A stretch of 64,000 bases of DNA, taken from assembly GCA_000018565.1 (NCBI GenBank), contig CP000875.1, positions 1,875,199 to 1,939,198 of the forward strand. Direction: 5' to 3'. Below the pieces are notes generated by a model that ran no database searches, was not told where the DNA came from, and saw only the letters and a program-made list of their open reading frames with translations. The position numbers were made by a program, and so were the translations under genes. The first letter of the stretch is position 1; every line of letters begins with the position of its first letter. Of this stretch, positions 33,042-42,984 are shown one piece after another. Source of the stretch: Herpetosiphon aurantiacus DSM 785. Its GTDB lineage: Bacteria > Chloroflexota > Chloroflexia > Chloroflexales > Herpetosiphonaceae.

Positions 33042-36000
33042 TTACCGAGTGGTCATTGGTGCGAAGATTCGATAGCTATTAGCCTGTGTACCATTGGTGC
33101 TAGCTGGGCCATACTCGTTGGTTGTGCCATCGAGTTCGGTTTCCACCAACCAATAGGTATAGGTGCTGCTATCATCGACGTTGCTGTCGATCCAGCGATA
33201 GCTTGCGCCACCACTGCGGCCTTGAGCAGCGATCATGCTGCTGGTGACACGCATTGCATTGGCGCGATTGCCGTCGCTGCTGCGATACAAATGGAAGCCC
33301 AGGGTTTTTGATTCGCTGACAGTTGTCCATTGAACGACCACATTGCCAGCTTCACGAATTGCGCTGAAATCAGCCAACTCGATGGCGTTTGGTGTGGTTA
33401 CGCCAGCGTAAATTGTGCCATTGTTATCGCCTGGAACCAAGACAATGATGTCGCTCAAGCCAGTGTTGGGATCAACATCGCTATCGCTGGCATCGTTGCC
33501 CATATCATCGTGGGTAAAGACGAAGCCTGGAGGCAAGTTATCGAAACCAACCAGATAACTGCCTGGAGGCAAGTTGGTGAATTGGTAGCCACCATTGGCA
33601 TCGGTGGTCGTGCTGATGATCGCCGTGCCGTTGATGTCATAGAGCGTCACAATCACGCCTGGAACGCCGCTATCGCTTGGTGTATATTGGCCGTTAGCAT
33701 CGGTGTCGTACCAAACGATGCTACCAAGGCTAGCTGGGATGAACACGCCGAAGTCGATGCTCAAATTGCTATTGGCGCTGCTATCGCCGTCGTTGGTTGG
33801 CTCGCTATTGGCCAAAACGGTGACGACTAAGCTCTTGACTCCGCCGGCGAAGGTGATCCCGTTATCGTCGTCGTTAATGTCGTTATCGGGGTCGCTGGCC
33901 GGCTCGAATGGCGTTGGTTGAGCGCCAAAGTTGCCAGTGCTGCTGACATAGGTTTCAAGTACTGCGCCTGTGGCAAAGTTGCTGCTTGGCAATACCACGA
34001 TGTAATCACCAGGTAGCGCACCAGTAAACAAATAGTTGCCGTTAGCATCGGTGAGGGTATTCGCAACCATTTCACCAGTGTCTGGTTGATTATTGGCATT
34101 GGTATCGCGATAGATATCAACCGCCACGTTTTCAATGCCAGCTTCGCTACCATCGATGATACCATTGTTGTTGATGTCGTTCCAAACCAAGTCGCCTAAG
34201 CTGACTGGTGTGTAAACCCCAGCATCCCAGGTCATGTCATTTTCGCCAGCGGCCAAGTCGATGGCGGGAGTTAAGCCAGTTCCAACATCAACATCGCTAT
34301 CAACAGTATCGTTGCCACCAACGTTTGGTGTGGTAAATTCCATGCCAACTGGTTGTTGGAACTCGATCGTGTAAGTCGCTGGAATCAAGCTGGTGAAGCT
34401 GTAAACCCCAGTTGGAGCGGTCGTTTGGGTATCGACCAAAGCGTTGCTATTGTCGTAGATGCGGATAATTACACCGCCAACGCCTGGCTCTGTACCGTCT
34501 TGAATGCCGTCGCCATCTTGATCTTCCCAAACCAAGTTGCCAACACTAGCTAATTCATAAATGCCTGCGTCGATGGTTGGGTTGTTCTCAGCCGAAGCCA
34601 AGGTAATCAATGTGCTCAAGCCGTTGGCTGGGTTGGCATCGCTATCGATTGCATCGTTTGCCCCAACATTGGCTTGGCTGAAGTTATAGTTGGCAGGCTT
34701 GGTGAACTCGACATAATAGCCAACGCCTGGCATCAATCCAGTGAATTGATAGTTGCCATTGACCGTGGTGGTTGTGTCGATTACCACATTGCTGCTATTG
34801 AGCAAATTGACCGTCAAGCCGTTCACGCCAGTTTCGCCACTATCTTGGATGCCGTTGATGTTGGTATCGTACCAAATCGTGTCGCCTAAGCTGGCCAATT
34901 GATACAAGCCTGCATCGATATTCGGGTTGGAATCGCCGCTGGAAAGCGTGACGGTTGCTGCTTGACCAGTGGTGGTATCAGCGTCACTATCAATGGTTGG
35001 GTCGCTGCCTGCTCCTTGTTGGGTGAAGAAGTAGCCGCTTGGAGCGACAAATTCAACCAAATAGGAGTTTGGTGGCAATTGACCAAAGAAGTAATCGCCG
35101 ATTGCTCCGGTGAAGGTGCTGCTAATTGCTGCGCCATCAGGTGTGCCATCGGTATTGTTGTCGATGTACAAGCGCACTGTCACATTGGCAATGCCCTGTT
35201 CGCCGCCATCTTGAATCCCATCAACATCGAGATCGTGCCAGACATAGTTGCCTAAGCCAGCTAATTGATAAATCCCTGCATCGATTGTGTCGTTATACGT
35301 GCCGACATTGATTGTGACCAAGCCGCTACAGCCAGTGATTTGGTTGGCATCACTGTCGTTTGCCGGGTTGCCGCCAAGATTTGGCTGGGTAAAGACATGA
35401 CCTGCTGGCAAATCGCTGAACTTGACCAAATAGCTGCCTGGTTGCAAATCGCCAAAGCTATAGTTGCCAGTGCCGCTCGTGATTTGACTGCCGATCACGA
35501 CATCATCGGCGGTACATGGTTGGTTATCGGGGCCAGGCGTGTAGAGCGTTACGGTTACGCCGCCAACGCCATTTTCCGTGCCATCTTGGATTCCGTTGCC
35601 ATTGGTATCGAACCAGACATAATTGCCCAAGCCGCCCAAGGTAAAGACCCCAAAGTCGAGTGAATGATTGGTATTTGGGTCGGTGTCGCCGTCGTTGGTT
35701 GGTTCGCTGCCAGCATTCAAGCTGATCGCGTTGCTGGCGATGACCCCAGTTGTGCCAAGGGTGCCAATCGTCGTGCCATTATCATCATTGTTGATGTTGT
35801 TATCGGGATCGCTGGCTGGTTCGCTGCTGCCACCAGTTGAGCTAGCCCAACCTTGCAGAATATTGCCAGTTGTAAAGTTGCCCGCTGGCAAGACCACAAT
35901 ATAGTTGCCTGGCAAGAGTTGATCGAAGTTGTACAAGCCACCAGCGATCGTGGTGGTTTGGCGGATGAAGCTATCGCCAGCATCGAAGCTGCCATCGCCA

Positions 36001-39000
36001 TCATCAGCATATAAGGCCACGGTTACGCCAGCGATGCCCATTTCGCCACCTGAGACCAAGCCATCGTTGTTGGCATCATCCCAGACCAAATCGCCAAGGC
36101 TGAGTAATTGATAGAAGCCGAAGTCAACCGTTAAGTTGCTGTTGGCATCGATCGAGCCGCCCGTGCCATTGCTATCAGCTTCAGTGGTTGGCTCAGCCCC
36201 TGCGGCAAGGCTGAAACAGGCGCTTTGAACGCTACCAGTTGTGCCAAGTGCGCCAACAACCGAGCCGTTGTCGTTATCGTCGGCGTTGTCGCTATCAGGA
36301 TCGAGGCCTGGCTCGAAGGCTCCCGTTGCACTAGTTGCGCCAGTGCTGCTGCTGAAACCAACCAAGACTCCAGCGCCTGTGAAGTTGCTGCTTGGAATGG
36401 CAACACAATAGTCACCAGCTAATAAATTGTTGAACAAATAGTAGCCGCTAGCATTGGTTTGGACGCTGGCGACCGTTGGGGCATCGGCGGCATCGATTGC
36501 GCCGCTGCTATCACGATCCATGTACAGATCGACGGTCACATTGGCAATGCCCGTTTCGCCGTTATTGCGCAATCCATCGTTGTTGGCATCGTTCCAAATG
36601 CGGTTGCCAAGGCTCAATGGTTGGAAGACCCCAAAGTCAACCGTCAAGTTGCTGAAACTATCCGGCGTAGTGTCGCCGCTGCCGTTGGTTTCGCCGGTTG
36701 GTTCGCTGTTGTCGGCCAAGGTTACACTGGCGGCTTGAATTACGCCCGTTGTGCCCAGAGTGCCAACAATTGAGCCGTTGTCGTCATTATCAATGTTGTT
36801 ATCGGGATCGGGTGCAACTTCGTAGGCTCCGGTTGGGCTGCCTGCTGTGCCCGTGCTGCTGGTGTAGCCGACCAACGTGCCTGCACCTGAGAAGTTGCTG
36901 GCATCAAGCTCAATCACATAATTGCCTGCGCTGAGCACTGCAAAGTGATAGTAGCCTGTGGCGTTGGTGGTGGTTGTCGCCAGAACCGTGCTTGAACCTT
37001 CGCGGTACAAGTTGACAGTTACGCCGCTGATTCCAGTTTCGCCTGCGTTGAAAACCCCATTGTTGTTGGCATCGTTCCAAACGTAGTTACCAACCGCCAA
37101 TGGTTGATATGCGCCTGCATCGACTGAATCGTCGTTTTCGCCAACGCCCAAGGCGATGATGCCAGCACAGCCTGTGGCATTTGCCTCGCTATCGATCGTG
37201 TCGTCGCCACCAACATTTGGTTGGGTGAAGACATAGCCTGCGGGCAAACCACTGAATGAGATGACATAATTGCCTGGCATCAAGCCTGCAAAATTGTAAG
37301 CGCCTGAGGCTGGAGTGGTTTGGTTACCAATCACGACATCATCGGCGGTACATGGCAAGTTATCAGCACCTGGAGTTGCTAAAGTTACGGTGATATTGCT
37401 CAGCCCTTGCTCAGCGTTATCGAAGATGCCGTTATTGTTGGTGTCGTACCAGACCAAATTTCCAATGCTGCCTAATGGGAAGACCCCTAAATCAAGGCTT
37501 AGGTTGGTATTTGGGTCGGTATCGCCGTCGTTGGTTGGTTCGCTGCCAGCATTCAAGCTGATTGCGTTGCTGGCGATGACCCCAGTTGTACCAAGTGTCC
37601 CGATCGTCGTGCCATTATCATCATTATTGATGTTGTTATCGGGATCGCTGGCAGGATCGCTGCCGCCACCCGTTGAACTAACATGATTTTCAAGCACGTT
37701 GCCTGTGGTGAAATTGCCAGCAGGCAGCACAACCACATATTCACCTGGCAAGAGGTTTGTAAAGCTATAAGCTCCAGTTGCACTGGTGGTGGTTTGGCGG
37801 ATGAAGCTATCGCCAGCATCGAAGCTGCCATCGCCATCATCAGCGTAGAGATCGACATTTACCCCAGCGATGCCGGTTTCGCCGTTATTGAACAAGCCAT
37901 CGTTATCGGCATCGCGCCAAATCAAATTACCAAGGCTTGGCAATTGATAGAAGCCAAAGTCAACCGTTAAGTTGCTATTGGCATCGCTTGCGCCACCAGT
38001 GCCGTTGCTATCGGCTTCGCCAGTTGGCTCGGCTCCTGCGGCAAGGCTGAAACAAGCACTTTGAACGCTACCAGTTGTGCCGAGTGCGCCAACAACCGAG
38101 CCGTTATCGTTATCGTCGGCGTTGTCGCTATCAGGATCGAGTCCTGGTTCAAATGCGCCAGTTGCGGCGGCTGCGCCCGTGCTGCTGCTGAACCCAACCA
38201 AGACTCCCGCACCTGTGAAGTTGCTGCTTGGAATGGCGACACAGTAGTCACCAGCTAATAAATTGCTGAACAAGTAGTAGCCGCTAGCATTGGTTTGCAC
38301 GTTGGCGACCGTTGGGGCATCGGCGGCATCGATCGCGCCGCTGCTGTTGCGATCCATATAGAGATCGACGGTCACGTTGGCAATGCCGGTTTCGCCGTTG
38401 TTGCGCAAGCCATCGTTGTTGGCATCGTTCCAAATCCGATTGCCAAGGCTGAGTGGTTGATAGACTCCGAAGTCAACCGTCAAGTTGCTGTTGGCATCGA
38501 CGGTTGCATCGCCGCTGCCATTGGTTTCGCCCGTTGGTTCGCTGGTGGCGGCAAGTGTGATCGCGGCACTCTTGATCACGCCCGTTGTGCCCAGAGTGCC
38601 AACAATGGTGCCGTTATCGTCGTTATCAATATTGTTATCGGGATCGGGTGCTGTTTCGTAGGCTCCGGTTGGGCTGCCTGCCGTGCCCGTGCTGCTGGTA
38701 TAGCCGACCAACACGCCTGCACCTGAGAAGTTGCTGGCATCAAGTTCAACTTCATAATCGCCAGCGCCAAGGAGGCCAAAGTGATAGTAGCCTGTGGCGT
38801 TGGTGGTGGTTGTACCAAGCACGGTGCTTGAGCCAGCGCGATAGAGTGTGACTGCTACGCCGCTGATTCCAGCTTCGCCGCCATTGAAGACACCATTGTT
38901 ATTCGCATCGTTCCAAACGTAGTTACCGACCGCCAATGGTTGGAATAAACCAACATCTAAAGTGGTATCGTCGGTTGAACCATTGGCATTATTGACAATC

Positions 39001-42000
39001 GTCGCGCTTTGTGCACCTGCATTGCCTGGGGTTAATGTTAATTGGGCAGTGCTGACGATTGCGCCGCTGGTTGAGCCGTTATCATCATTATTAATATTGT
39101 TATCGGGATCGGGTGCTGGTTCATATGTACCAGTTGCACTTCCAGAAGTGCCAGTGCTGGAAATATAGTTGGCTGGGGGGGTGACCTCGATGTAATAATC
39201 GCCAGGTAACAAGCCAGCAAAACTATAGTTACCACCGCCAGTCGTGCTGGTGCTCGCAATCAAGGCATTTGATGAATTGTAGAGGGCAACATTTACCCCA
39301 TCGATGCCCGATTCGCCAATATCCAACAAGCCATTATTGTTAGCATCGTCCCAAATGCGATTGCCAACGCTCAGCTTGAAGAAACCAAAATCAACCGAGA
39401 GATTCGTGCCAGTGGCTGGTTCAGCCGGATCGGTGCTACACAAATCGGTTTCGTTGGTTGGTTCATTGCCGCCAAGCGTAATGACATGGCTCAAAACCCC
39501 ATCGGTTGCGAGAATTGGGCCTTCGATGCCATTATCATCGTTATCGATATCGTTATTGGCACTGCCGGATGTAACCGTACTGCTACGATAGCCAGCGAGT
39601 GGATTGCCAAGCGTAAAGTTGCTAGGATTGATTCGAACAACATAGCTTTCGGGAGCTAAGCCATCGAAGCGATAGCAGCCAGCGCTTGTAGTCGTTTGGG
39701 TGCTCAAGGCTGTGCCACTATCGGGAATCCCGTTAGCATCGCTATCAGCAAAGAGGCTGACGCTGACTCCGCTAATACCTTGTTCGCCAGCATCGAATGT
39801 GCCGTTATTGTTGGTATCGTACCAAACGCGATTGCCCAGGCTATAGGTGGTAAAACCGATGTCATAGCTGTGGTTGTTATCGCCTGCAACACCAGTGTTG
39901 AAGGTGATAATTGCATCAGCACCAGTGATTGTTGCATCGGAGTCGCGAACATCGCTATTCGTGCCACTGTTGGTATTCGCGGCAGTCAAAACCTTGTTGG
40001 TCAAGGCTGCTTGAACTGAAGCAACCCGAATTGAATAGCCAGTTTGGTTTGGTTGTAAGCCAGCGATGTTGAAAATAGTGCTAGGGGTGCTGGTTCCAGC
40101 CAATGATGAGAAACGATAATTGCCATTGGCATCGGTTGTAGCGCTACCAAGCACCGTTGTGCCATCAGGCGCATACAAACGCACGTCTACGTTAGCTAGC
40201 GCAGCTTCATCAGCATCCTGAATCCCATCACTATCAGTATCGTTCCAAATCCGATTACCAATTTCGATTGGCGCGGCATCGCACAAGGCTTCGAGGTCGC
40301 CTAAACCACCAGCTTTGGCTAGTGTGTTAGGTTGGGTATTGCTATCGTAAATCCGGTAAGCCCGAGTCCGATTGCCAGTGCTGTTGTTGAGCCACAAAAT
40401 CCCGCCATCGAAATATTGGGCTGAATCGAAGATTGGGTCGTAAATCGTTTGGACAATATCAGGCTTGCCCGGGATTTGCAACAAGCCACCGAGCGAGACT
40501 TCGGCGTGTTCTGGGTAGTTATCGCGGAAGTAATATTCGCCGCCGCCTGGGCCTTCATTCGTGCCAGCGCCAGCGGTAGTTGTACCACCACATGTTGCAT
40601 TGCTTTCGAGCGTCCAGCCACTACCATTGCTACAAGCCCGCAAAATATCGCCAGCTGAGTCGCCAATGTAGAGGGTAGTGCTGCCCGCAGTTGTATCGTT
40701 TTGACGATAGCCCATTTGATCGCTGAAGCGGTCGCGCAGACCCAAAATCATGTTGCCGTTATCAAATTCGATGTCGGTCAACATTGGTTGTGGTTGCACA
40801 TACTCGCCGCCAAAGTTGGTATTAGTGACGGTGAAGTTGGTGCGCCATGGATTCCAGTTGGCGCTAGCACAACCAGGCACAACCGCACAACCACGGGTGT
40901 GGTTCAATGGGAAGTTCAAAACTTGGGTAAAACTATCGGTGCTTGGATTAAATTGATAGACATACGCCCGCAGATTGGCGGCGCTAGCAGTTGATTGAGC
41001 CGAACAAACCATCCCAATATACACTAGGCCTTCGTTGACGGCCACGGCATAAGGCCGATGATCGTTGGCGGCACAATCGGTTGGATCGGGTACGGCAAAG
41101 CGACCAATCGCAGCGGCGCTGGGCGCAGTTGGAGTTAGGCCAATCGGAATTTCATACAGCTGACGATCAGCTAAGTTGATCGTCCAAAGCGTGGTTTGAT
41201 CCTCGGAAATATCCATATCGCCGAGGGCAATTTTGCCCACTGGGTCCCATGCGGCTGAATCGTGGACAAGATCGGTGCCGTTGGGGTGTGGATCGACTCC
41301 AGCAGTACCAGCCCCAAACACGGTATTCAAATCAAGAAACAAACTGACCGTGCGTGGGCTGGGGGTAATGCGGTAAATTGCGCCTGTGCCGCTTGGCCCA
41401 AAGCCAACGTGGCGTTTCATAACGGCGCTGGCAAACAAGCTGCTTGATGAGCGTTGCCAAGCCAAACCGAAGGTTGGGCCAGTTTCAGCCCCGAAGGCCA
41501 AATCGGTTGGGGCTGGGCTATCAACCCCTGGGGCTGGGCTATTGCCAGTGTTACCAGCGGTGTAGGGGAAACTGACAATCGAGTGAAAGGTTGATGAGGG
41601 CGCTTGATCTTGGCGGCCCATGCTAAAACAGTTGGTTACCAAGGTTGGGTTATCTTGGCAGTAGTTGGCTGGGTTGTTGAAGCCCATATTGGCTGAGGCA
41701 GTGCTGCCTGCAACAAACAACACGGTTGAACCTGAATTGCTGCCCATCGGGCCAGATTTGACCGTAGCTGGAGCATCGCTAAACTCAACCCGATATGGGC
41801 CAGTATAAATTGGATCGCTGTCGGTTAGCGAGTAATTACCAGTTGCATTGGTCGTTGTTGTACCAACGATGGTGTTGCTAGCATTGTAGAGCGTGACGGT
41901 TACGCCGCTAATACCTGGCTCTAAACTATCGATTACGCCATTGGCGTTGTAATCGCGATAGGCGCGTCCGCCGATTGTGGCGGCGGCATAGGCGACTGAG

Positions 42001-42095
42001 CCAGCGCTCGGCAATAAAGTAATTGCGAATGCTACCAATAAGGTGCAACACACAACCAGTGTGCTGAATGAATAACGAGAGGATGCTTGCTTCAT
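33042..42095 (-). CDS. giant SdrD-type B-repeat surface protein
   Basis: A 3017-residue protein. Signal peptide (about 1-37, ending YAA), one B-type domain, then a region of about 450 residues (130-590) resembling a beta-propeller (many DP-x-D and G-x-IYRITP-type strands). After that come 16 further SdrD_B/Cna_B-like domains (17 in all), each opening like LGNRIWNDANNDG-x3-GE-x-GI-x-V-x-V-x-LY and each carrying acidic DPDNNINNDDNG-like calcium-loop segments. An Fn3-like domain (VVVQWTTVSESKTLGFHLYRS) precedes the C-terminal tail YRIFAPMTTR. No LPxTG on this protein. Domains 5-8 and 9-12 are near copies. A role in adhesion, gliding or prey contact is inferred. The anchor-type protein gene lies 24 nt upstream. 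Confidence 0.9.
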   Translation of the reverse strand: MKQASSRYSFSTLVVCCTLLVAFAITLLPSAGSVAYAAATIGGRAYRDYNANGVIDSLEPGISGVTVTLYNASNTIVGTTTTNATGNYSLTDSDPIYTGPYRVEFSDAPATVKSGPMGSNSGSTVLFVAGSTASANMGFNNPANYCQDNPTLVTNCFSMGRQDQAPSSTFHSIVSFPYTAGNTGNSPAPGVDSPAPTDLAFGAETGPTFGLAWQRSSSSLFASAVMKRHVGFGPSGTGAIYRITPSPRTVSLFLDLNTVFGAGTAGVDPHPNGTDLVHDSAAWDPVGKIALGDMDISEDQTTLWTINLADRQLYEIPIGLTPTAPSAAAIGRFAVPDPTDCAANDHRPYAVAVNEGLVYIGMVCSAQSTASAANLRAYVYQFNPSTDSFTQVLNFPLNHTRGCAVVPGCASANWNPWRTNFTVTNTNFGGEYVQPQPMLTDIEFDNGNMILGLRDRFSDQMGYRQNDTTAGSTTLYIGDSAGDILRACSNGSGWTLESNATCGGTTTAGAGTNEGPGGGEYYFRDNYPEHAEVSLGGLLQIPGKPDIVQTIYDPIFDSAQYFDGGILWLNNSTGNRTRAYRIYDSNTQPNTLAKAGGLGDLEALCDAAPIEIGNRIWNDTDSDGIQDADEAALANVDVRLYAPDGTTVLGSATTDANGNYRFSSLAGTSTPSTIFNIAGLQPNQTGYSIRVASVQAALTNKVLTAANTNSGTNSDVRDSDATITGADAIITFNTGVAGDNNHSYDIGFTTYSLGNRVWYDTNNNGTFDAGEQGISGVSVSLFADSDANGIPDSGTALSTQTTTSAGCYRFDGLAPESYVVRINPSNFTLGNPLAGYRSSTVTSGSANNDIDNDDNGIEGPILATDGVLSHVITLGGNEPTNETDLCSTDPAEPATGTNLSVDFGFFKLSVGNRIWDDANNNGLLDIGESGIDGVNVALYNSSNALIASTSTTGGGNYSFAGLLPGDYYIEVTPPANYISSTGTSGSATGTYEPAPDPDNNINNDDNGSTSGAIVSTAQLTLTPGNAGAQSATIVNNANGSTDDTTLDVGLFQPLAVGNYVWNDANNNGVFNGGEAGISGVAVTLYRAGSSTVLGTTTTNATGYYHFGLLGAGDYEVELDASNFSGAGVLVGYTSSTGTAGSPTGAYETAPDPDNNIDNDDNGTIVGTLGTTGVIKSAAITLAATSEPTGETNGSGDATVDANSNLTVDFGVYQPLSLGNRIWNDANNDGLRNNGETGIANVTVDLYMDRNSSGAIDAADAPTVANVQTNASGYYLFSNLLAGDYCVAIPSSNFTGAGVLVGFSSSTGAAAATGAFEPGLDPDSDNADDNDNGSVVGALGTTGSVQSACFSLAAGAEPTGEADSNGTGGASDANSNLTVDFGFYQLPSLGNLIWRDADNDGLFNNGETGIAGVNVDLYADDGDGSFDAGDSFIRQTTTSATGAYSFTNLLPGEYVVVLPAGNFTTGNVLENHVSSTGGGSDPASDPDNNINNDDNGTTIGTLGTTGVIASNAISLNAGSEPTNDGDTDPNTNLSLDLGVFPLGSIGNLVWYDTNNNGIFDNAEQGLSNITVTLATPGADNLPCTADDVVIGNQTTPASGAYNFAGLMPGNYVISFSGLPAGYVFTQPNVGGDDTIDSEANATGCAGIIALGVGENDDSVDAGAYQPLAVGNYVWNDANNNGVFNAGETGISGVTVNLYREGSSTVLATTTTNATGYYHFAVLSAGNYVIELDASNFSGAGTLVGYTSSTGTAGSPTGAYEVAPDPDNNIDNDDNGSIVGTLGTTGVIQAASVTLADNSEPTGETNGSGDTTPDSFSNLTVDFGVFQPLSLGNRIWNDANNDGLRNNGETGIANVTVDLYMDRDSSGAIDAADAPTVASVQTNASGYYLFNNLLAGDYCVAIPSSNFTGAGVLVGFSSSTGATSATGAFEPGLDPDSDNADDNDNGSVVGALGTTGSVQSACFSLAAGAEPTTEADSNGTGGSIDANSNLTVDFGFYQLLSLGDLVWDDANNDGLVSGGEMGIAGVTVALYADDGDGSFDAGDSFIRQTTTIAGGLYNFDQLLPGNYIVVLPAGNFTTGNILQGWASSTGGSSEPASDPDNNINNDDNGTTIGTLGTTGVIASNAISLNAGSEPTNDGDTDPNTNHSLDFGVFTLGGLGNYVWFDTNGNGIQDGTENGVGGVTVTLYTPGPDNQPCTADDVVIGSQITSGTGNYSFGDLQPGSYLVKFSDLPAGHVFTQPNLGGNPANDSDANQITGCSGLVTINVGTYNDTIDAGIYQLAGLGNYVWHDLDVDGIQDGGEQGIANVTVRLYIDNNTDGTPDGAAISSTFTGAIGDYFFGQLPPNSYLVEFVAPSGYFFTQQGAGSDPTIDSDADTTTGQAATVTLSSGDSNPNIDAGLYQLASLGDTIWYDTNINGIQDSGETGVNGLTVNLLNSSNVVIDTTTTVNGNYQFTGLMPGVGYYVEFTKPANYNFSQANVGANDAIDSDANPANGLSTLITLASAENNPTIDAGIYELASVGNLVWEDQDGDGIQDGTEPGVGGVIIRIYDNSNALVDTQTTAPTGVYSFTSLIPATYTIEFQQPVGMEFTTPNVGGNDTVDSDVDVGTGLTPAIDLAAGENDMTWDAGVYTPVSLGDLVWNDINNNGIIDGSEAGIENVAVDIYRDTNANNQPDTGEMVANTLTDANGNYLFTGALPGDYIVVLPSSNFATGAVLETYVSSTGNFGAQPTPFEPASDPDNDINDDDNGITFAGGVKSLVVTVLANSEPTNDGDSSANSNLSIDFGVFIPASLGSIVWYDTDANGQYTPSDSGVPGVIVTLYDINGTAIISTTTDANGGYQFTNLPPGSYLVGFDNLPPGFVFTHDDMGNDASDSDVDPNTGLSDIIVLVPGDNNGTIYAGVTTPNAIELADFSAIREAGNVVVQWTTVSESKTLGFHLYRSSDGNRANAMRVTSSMIAAQGRSGGASYRWIDSNVDDSSTYTYWLVETELDGTTNEYGPASTNGTQANSYRIFAPMTTR
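35269..38941 (-). repeat. tandem 1836-bp segmental duplication inside the giant gene
   Basis: Two adjacent copies (about 37105-38941 and 35269-37104), each coding for four B-type domains (612 codons, 153 per domain). Corresponding landmarks are exactly 1836 nt apart: for example 36131/37967, 36459/38295 and 37081/38917. The middle two domains of each copy are nearly identical at DNA level; the outer ones have drifted more. Confidence 0.9.
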
Positions 42096-42119
42096 ACGTT
42101 TAAACCTCGTTGGTTAACA

Positions 42120-42692
42120 CTAAGCGGCACGTCGTTGGATGCCAAAGCCGATCAGAGCGACTAATAAACCCAATAAGCCAATAAACCATAAGGCGGCAGT
42201 ATCAGCGCTACTGGTGCGTGGCAATGGTGGTTGATTGCCTGCTGGTGGCGCTGCTGGCTTGGCAGTTGGCTGCGGCATCGCAGTTGCGCTGGGCATGGGG
42301 GTTGCACTTGGTTGTTCGGGGGTTGGCGATGGGCTGGGAGTTGGGCTAGGAATGCTTTGCTCAGGAGTTGCCGTCGCCGTGATGCCTGGCATTGAGATTA
42401 TTGGCGTGGCGGTTGGCTCAATGCTTGGAGCTTGAGTTGGTGCTACCCCAGTTGGCTGAGCAATGCTGGTTGGCTCAACCGTAACTCGTGGTTCTGGGGT
42501 GTTGGTTGGCAAGGGTGTATTGGTTGGGATGATTGGTTCAGGAGTATTCGTCGGTAAGGGTGTATTGGTTGGAGTTGGTGGCTCGGTTGGGGTTAATGCC
42601 AATGGCCCAACATCCGCCGCATGTGAAGGTTGAGTTGGTAGAGCCACAAGAGCGATCAGCAGAATTACTAGGCTTCGAATGAACCGCGTCAT
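42120..42692 (-). CDS. Pro/Thr-rich surface protein with LPxTx-like C-terminal anchor
   Basis: A 190-residue protein: signal peptide FIRSLVILLIALVALPTQPSHAA, then a 110-residue Pro/Thr/Ser stalk with TNTPLPTNTPEP repeats. The C-terminus has the order of a sortase substrate: LPRTS (at about residue 155), a hydrophobic helix ALWFIGLLGLLVALIGFGI and a basic tail QRRAA. ATG 42692 has GGGAG 8 nt upstream. Only 24 nt separate it from the giant adhesin gene, so the two form one operon and probably one surface structure. No sortase gene is in the window. Confidence 0.8.
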   Translation of the reverse strand: MTRFIRSLVILLIALVALPTQPSHAADVGPLALTPTEPPTPTNTPLPTNTPEPIIPTNTPLPTNTPEPRVTVEPTSIAQPTGVAPTQAPSIEPTATPIISMPGITATATPEQSIPSPTPSPSPTPEQPSATPMPSATAMPQPTAKPAAPPAGNQPPLPRTSSADTAALWFIGLLGLLVALIGFGIQRRAA

Positions 42693-42930
42693 ACAAGCTA
42701 CTCCCACATCAAAGGGCTGGCCTGTTCCACTGATCGCGAATCGTGAAAGCGGGCATGACCCAAGCAATGAAACATTGAATAAGGACAATTCGCTTGTTTG
42801 ACCGTGGGAGTGGCGATCTTTTGGTAAGCCAATAACCCTAGACCGCAGATTACGAAGGATTGAATACTACCTAGGCTAAATGGGCTACTGCCTATGGGGG
42901 GATGTGATAACTAGTTCAAGTAGTTTTAAA

Positions 42931-42965
42931 TCAAAAACGCTCTCGATCAGCTGATCGAGAGCGTT
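42931..42965 (-). terminator. intrinsic terminator of the V8-like protease gene
   Basis: A perfect 15-bp palindrome, AACGCTCTCGATCAG (42936-42950) with CTGATCGAGAGCGTT (42951-42965), followed by TTTTTGATTT on the minus strand. Confidence 0.88.
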
Positions 42966-42984
42966 GCTTTGCTTGGAGTTTGGT

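Noticed and set aside
33042-42095. Regular repeats that could look like a CRISPR or minisatellite array
   Set aside because: The repeats are in frame, each codes for a B-type domain, and the spacing is that of protein domains.
42235-42435. Plus-strand 66-codon Gly/Val-rich frame opposite the Pro/Thr-rich gene
   Set aside because: It is a shadow of the repetitive Thr-Pro codons on the minus strand; no ribosome site.
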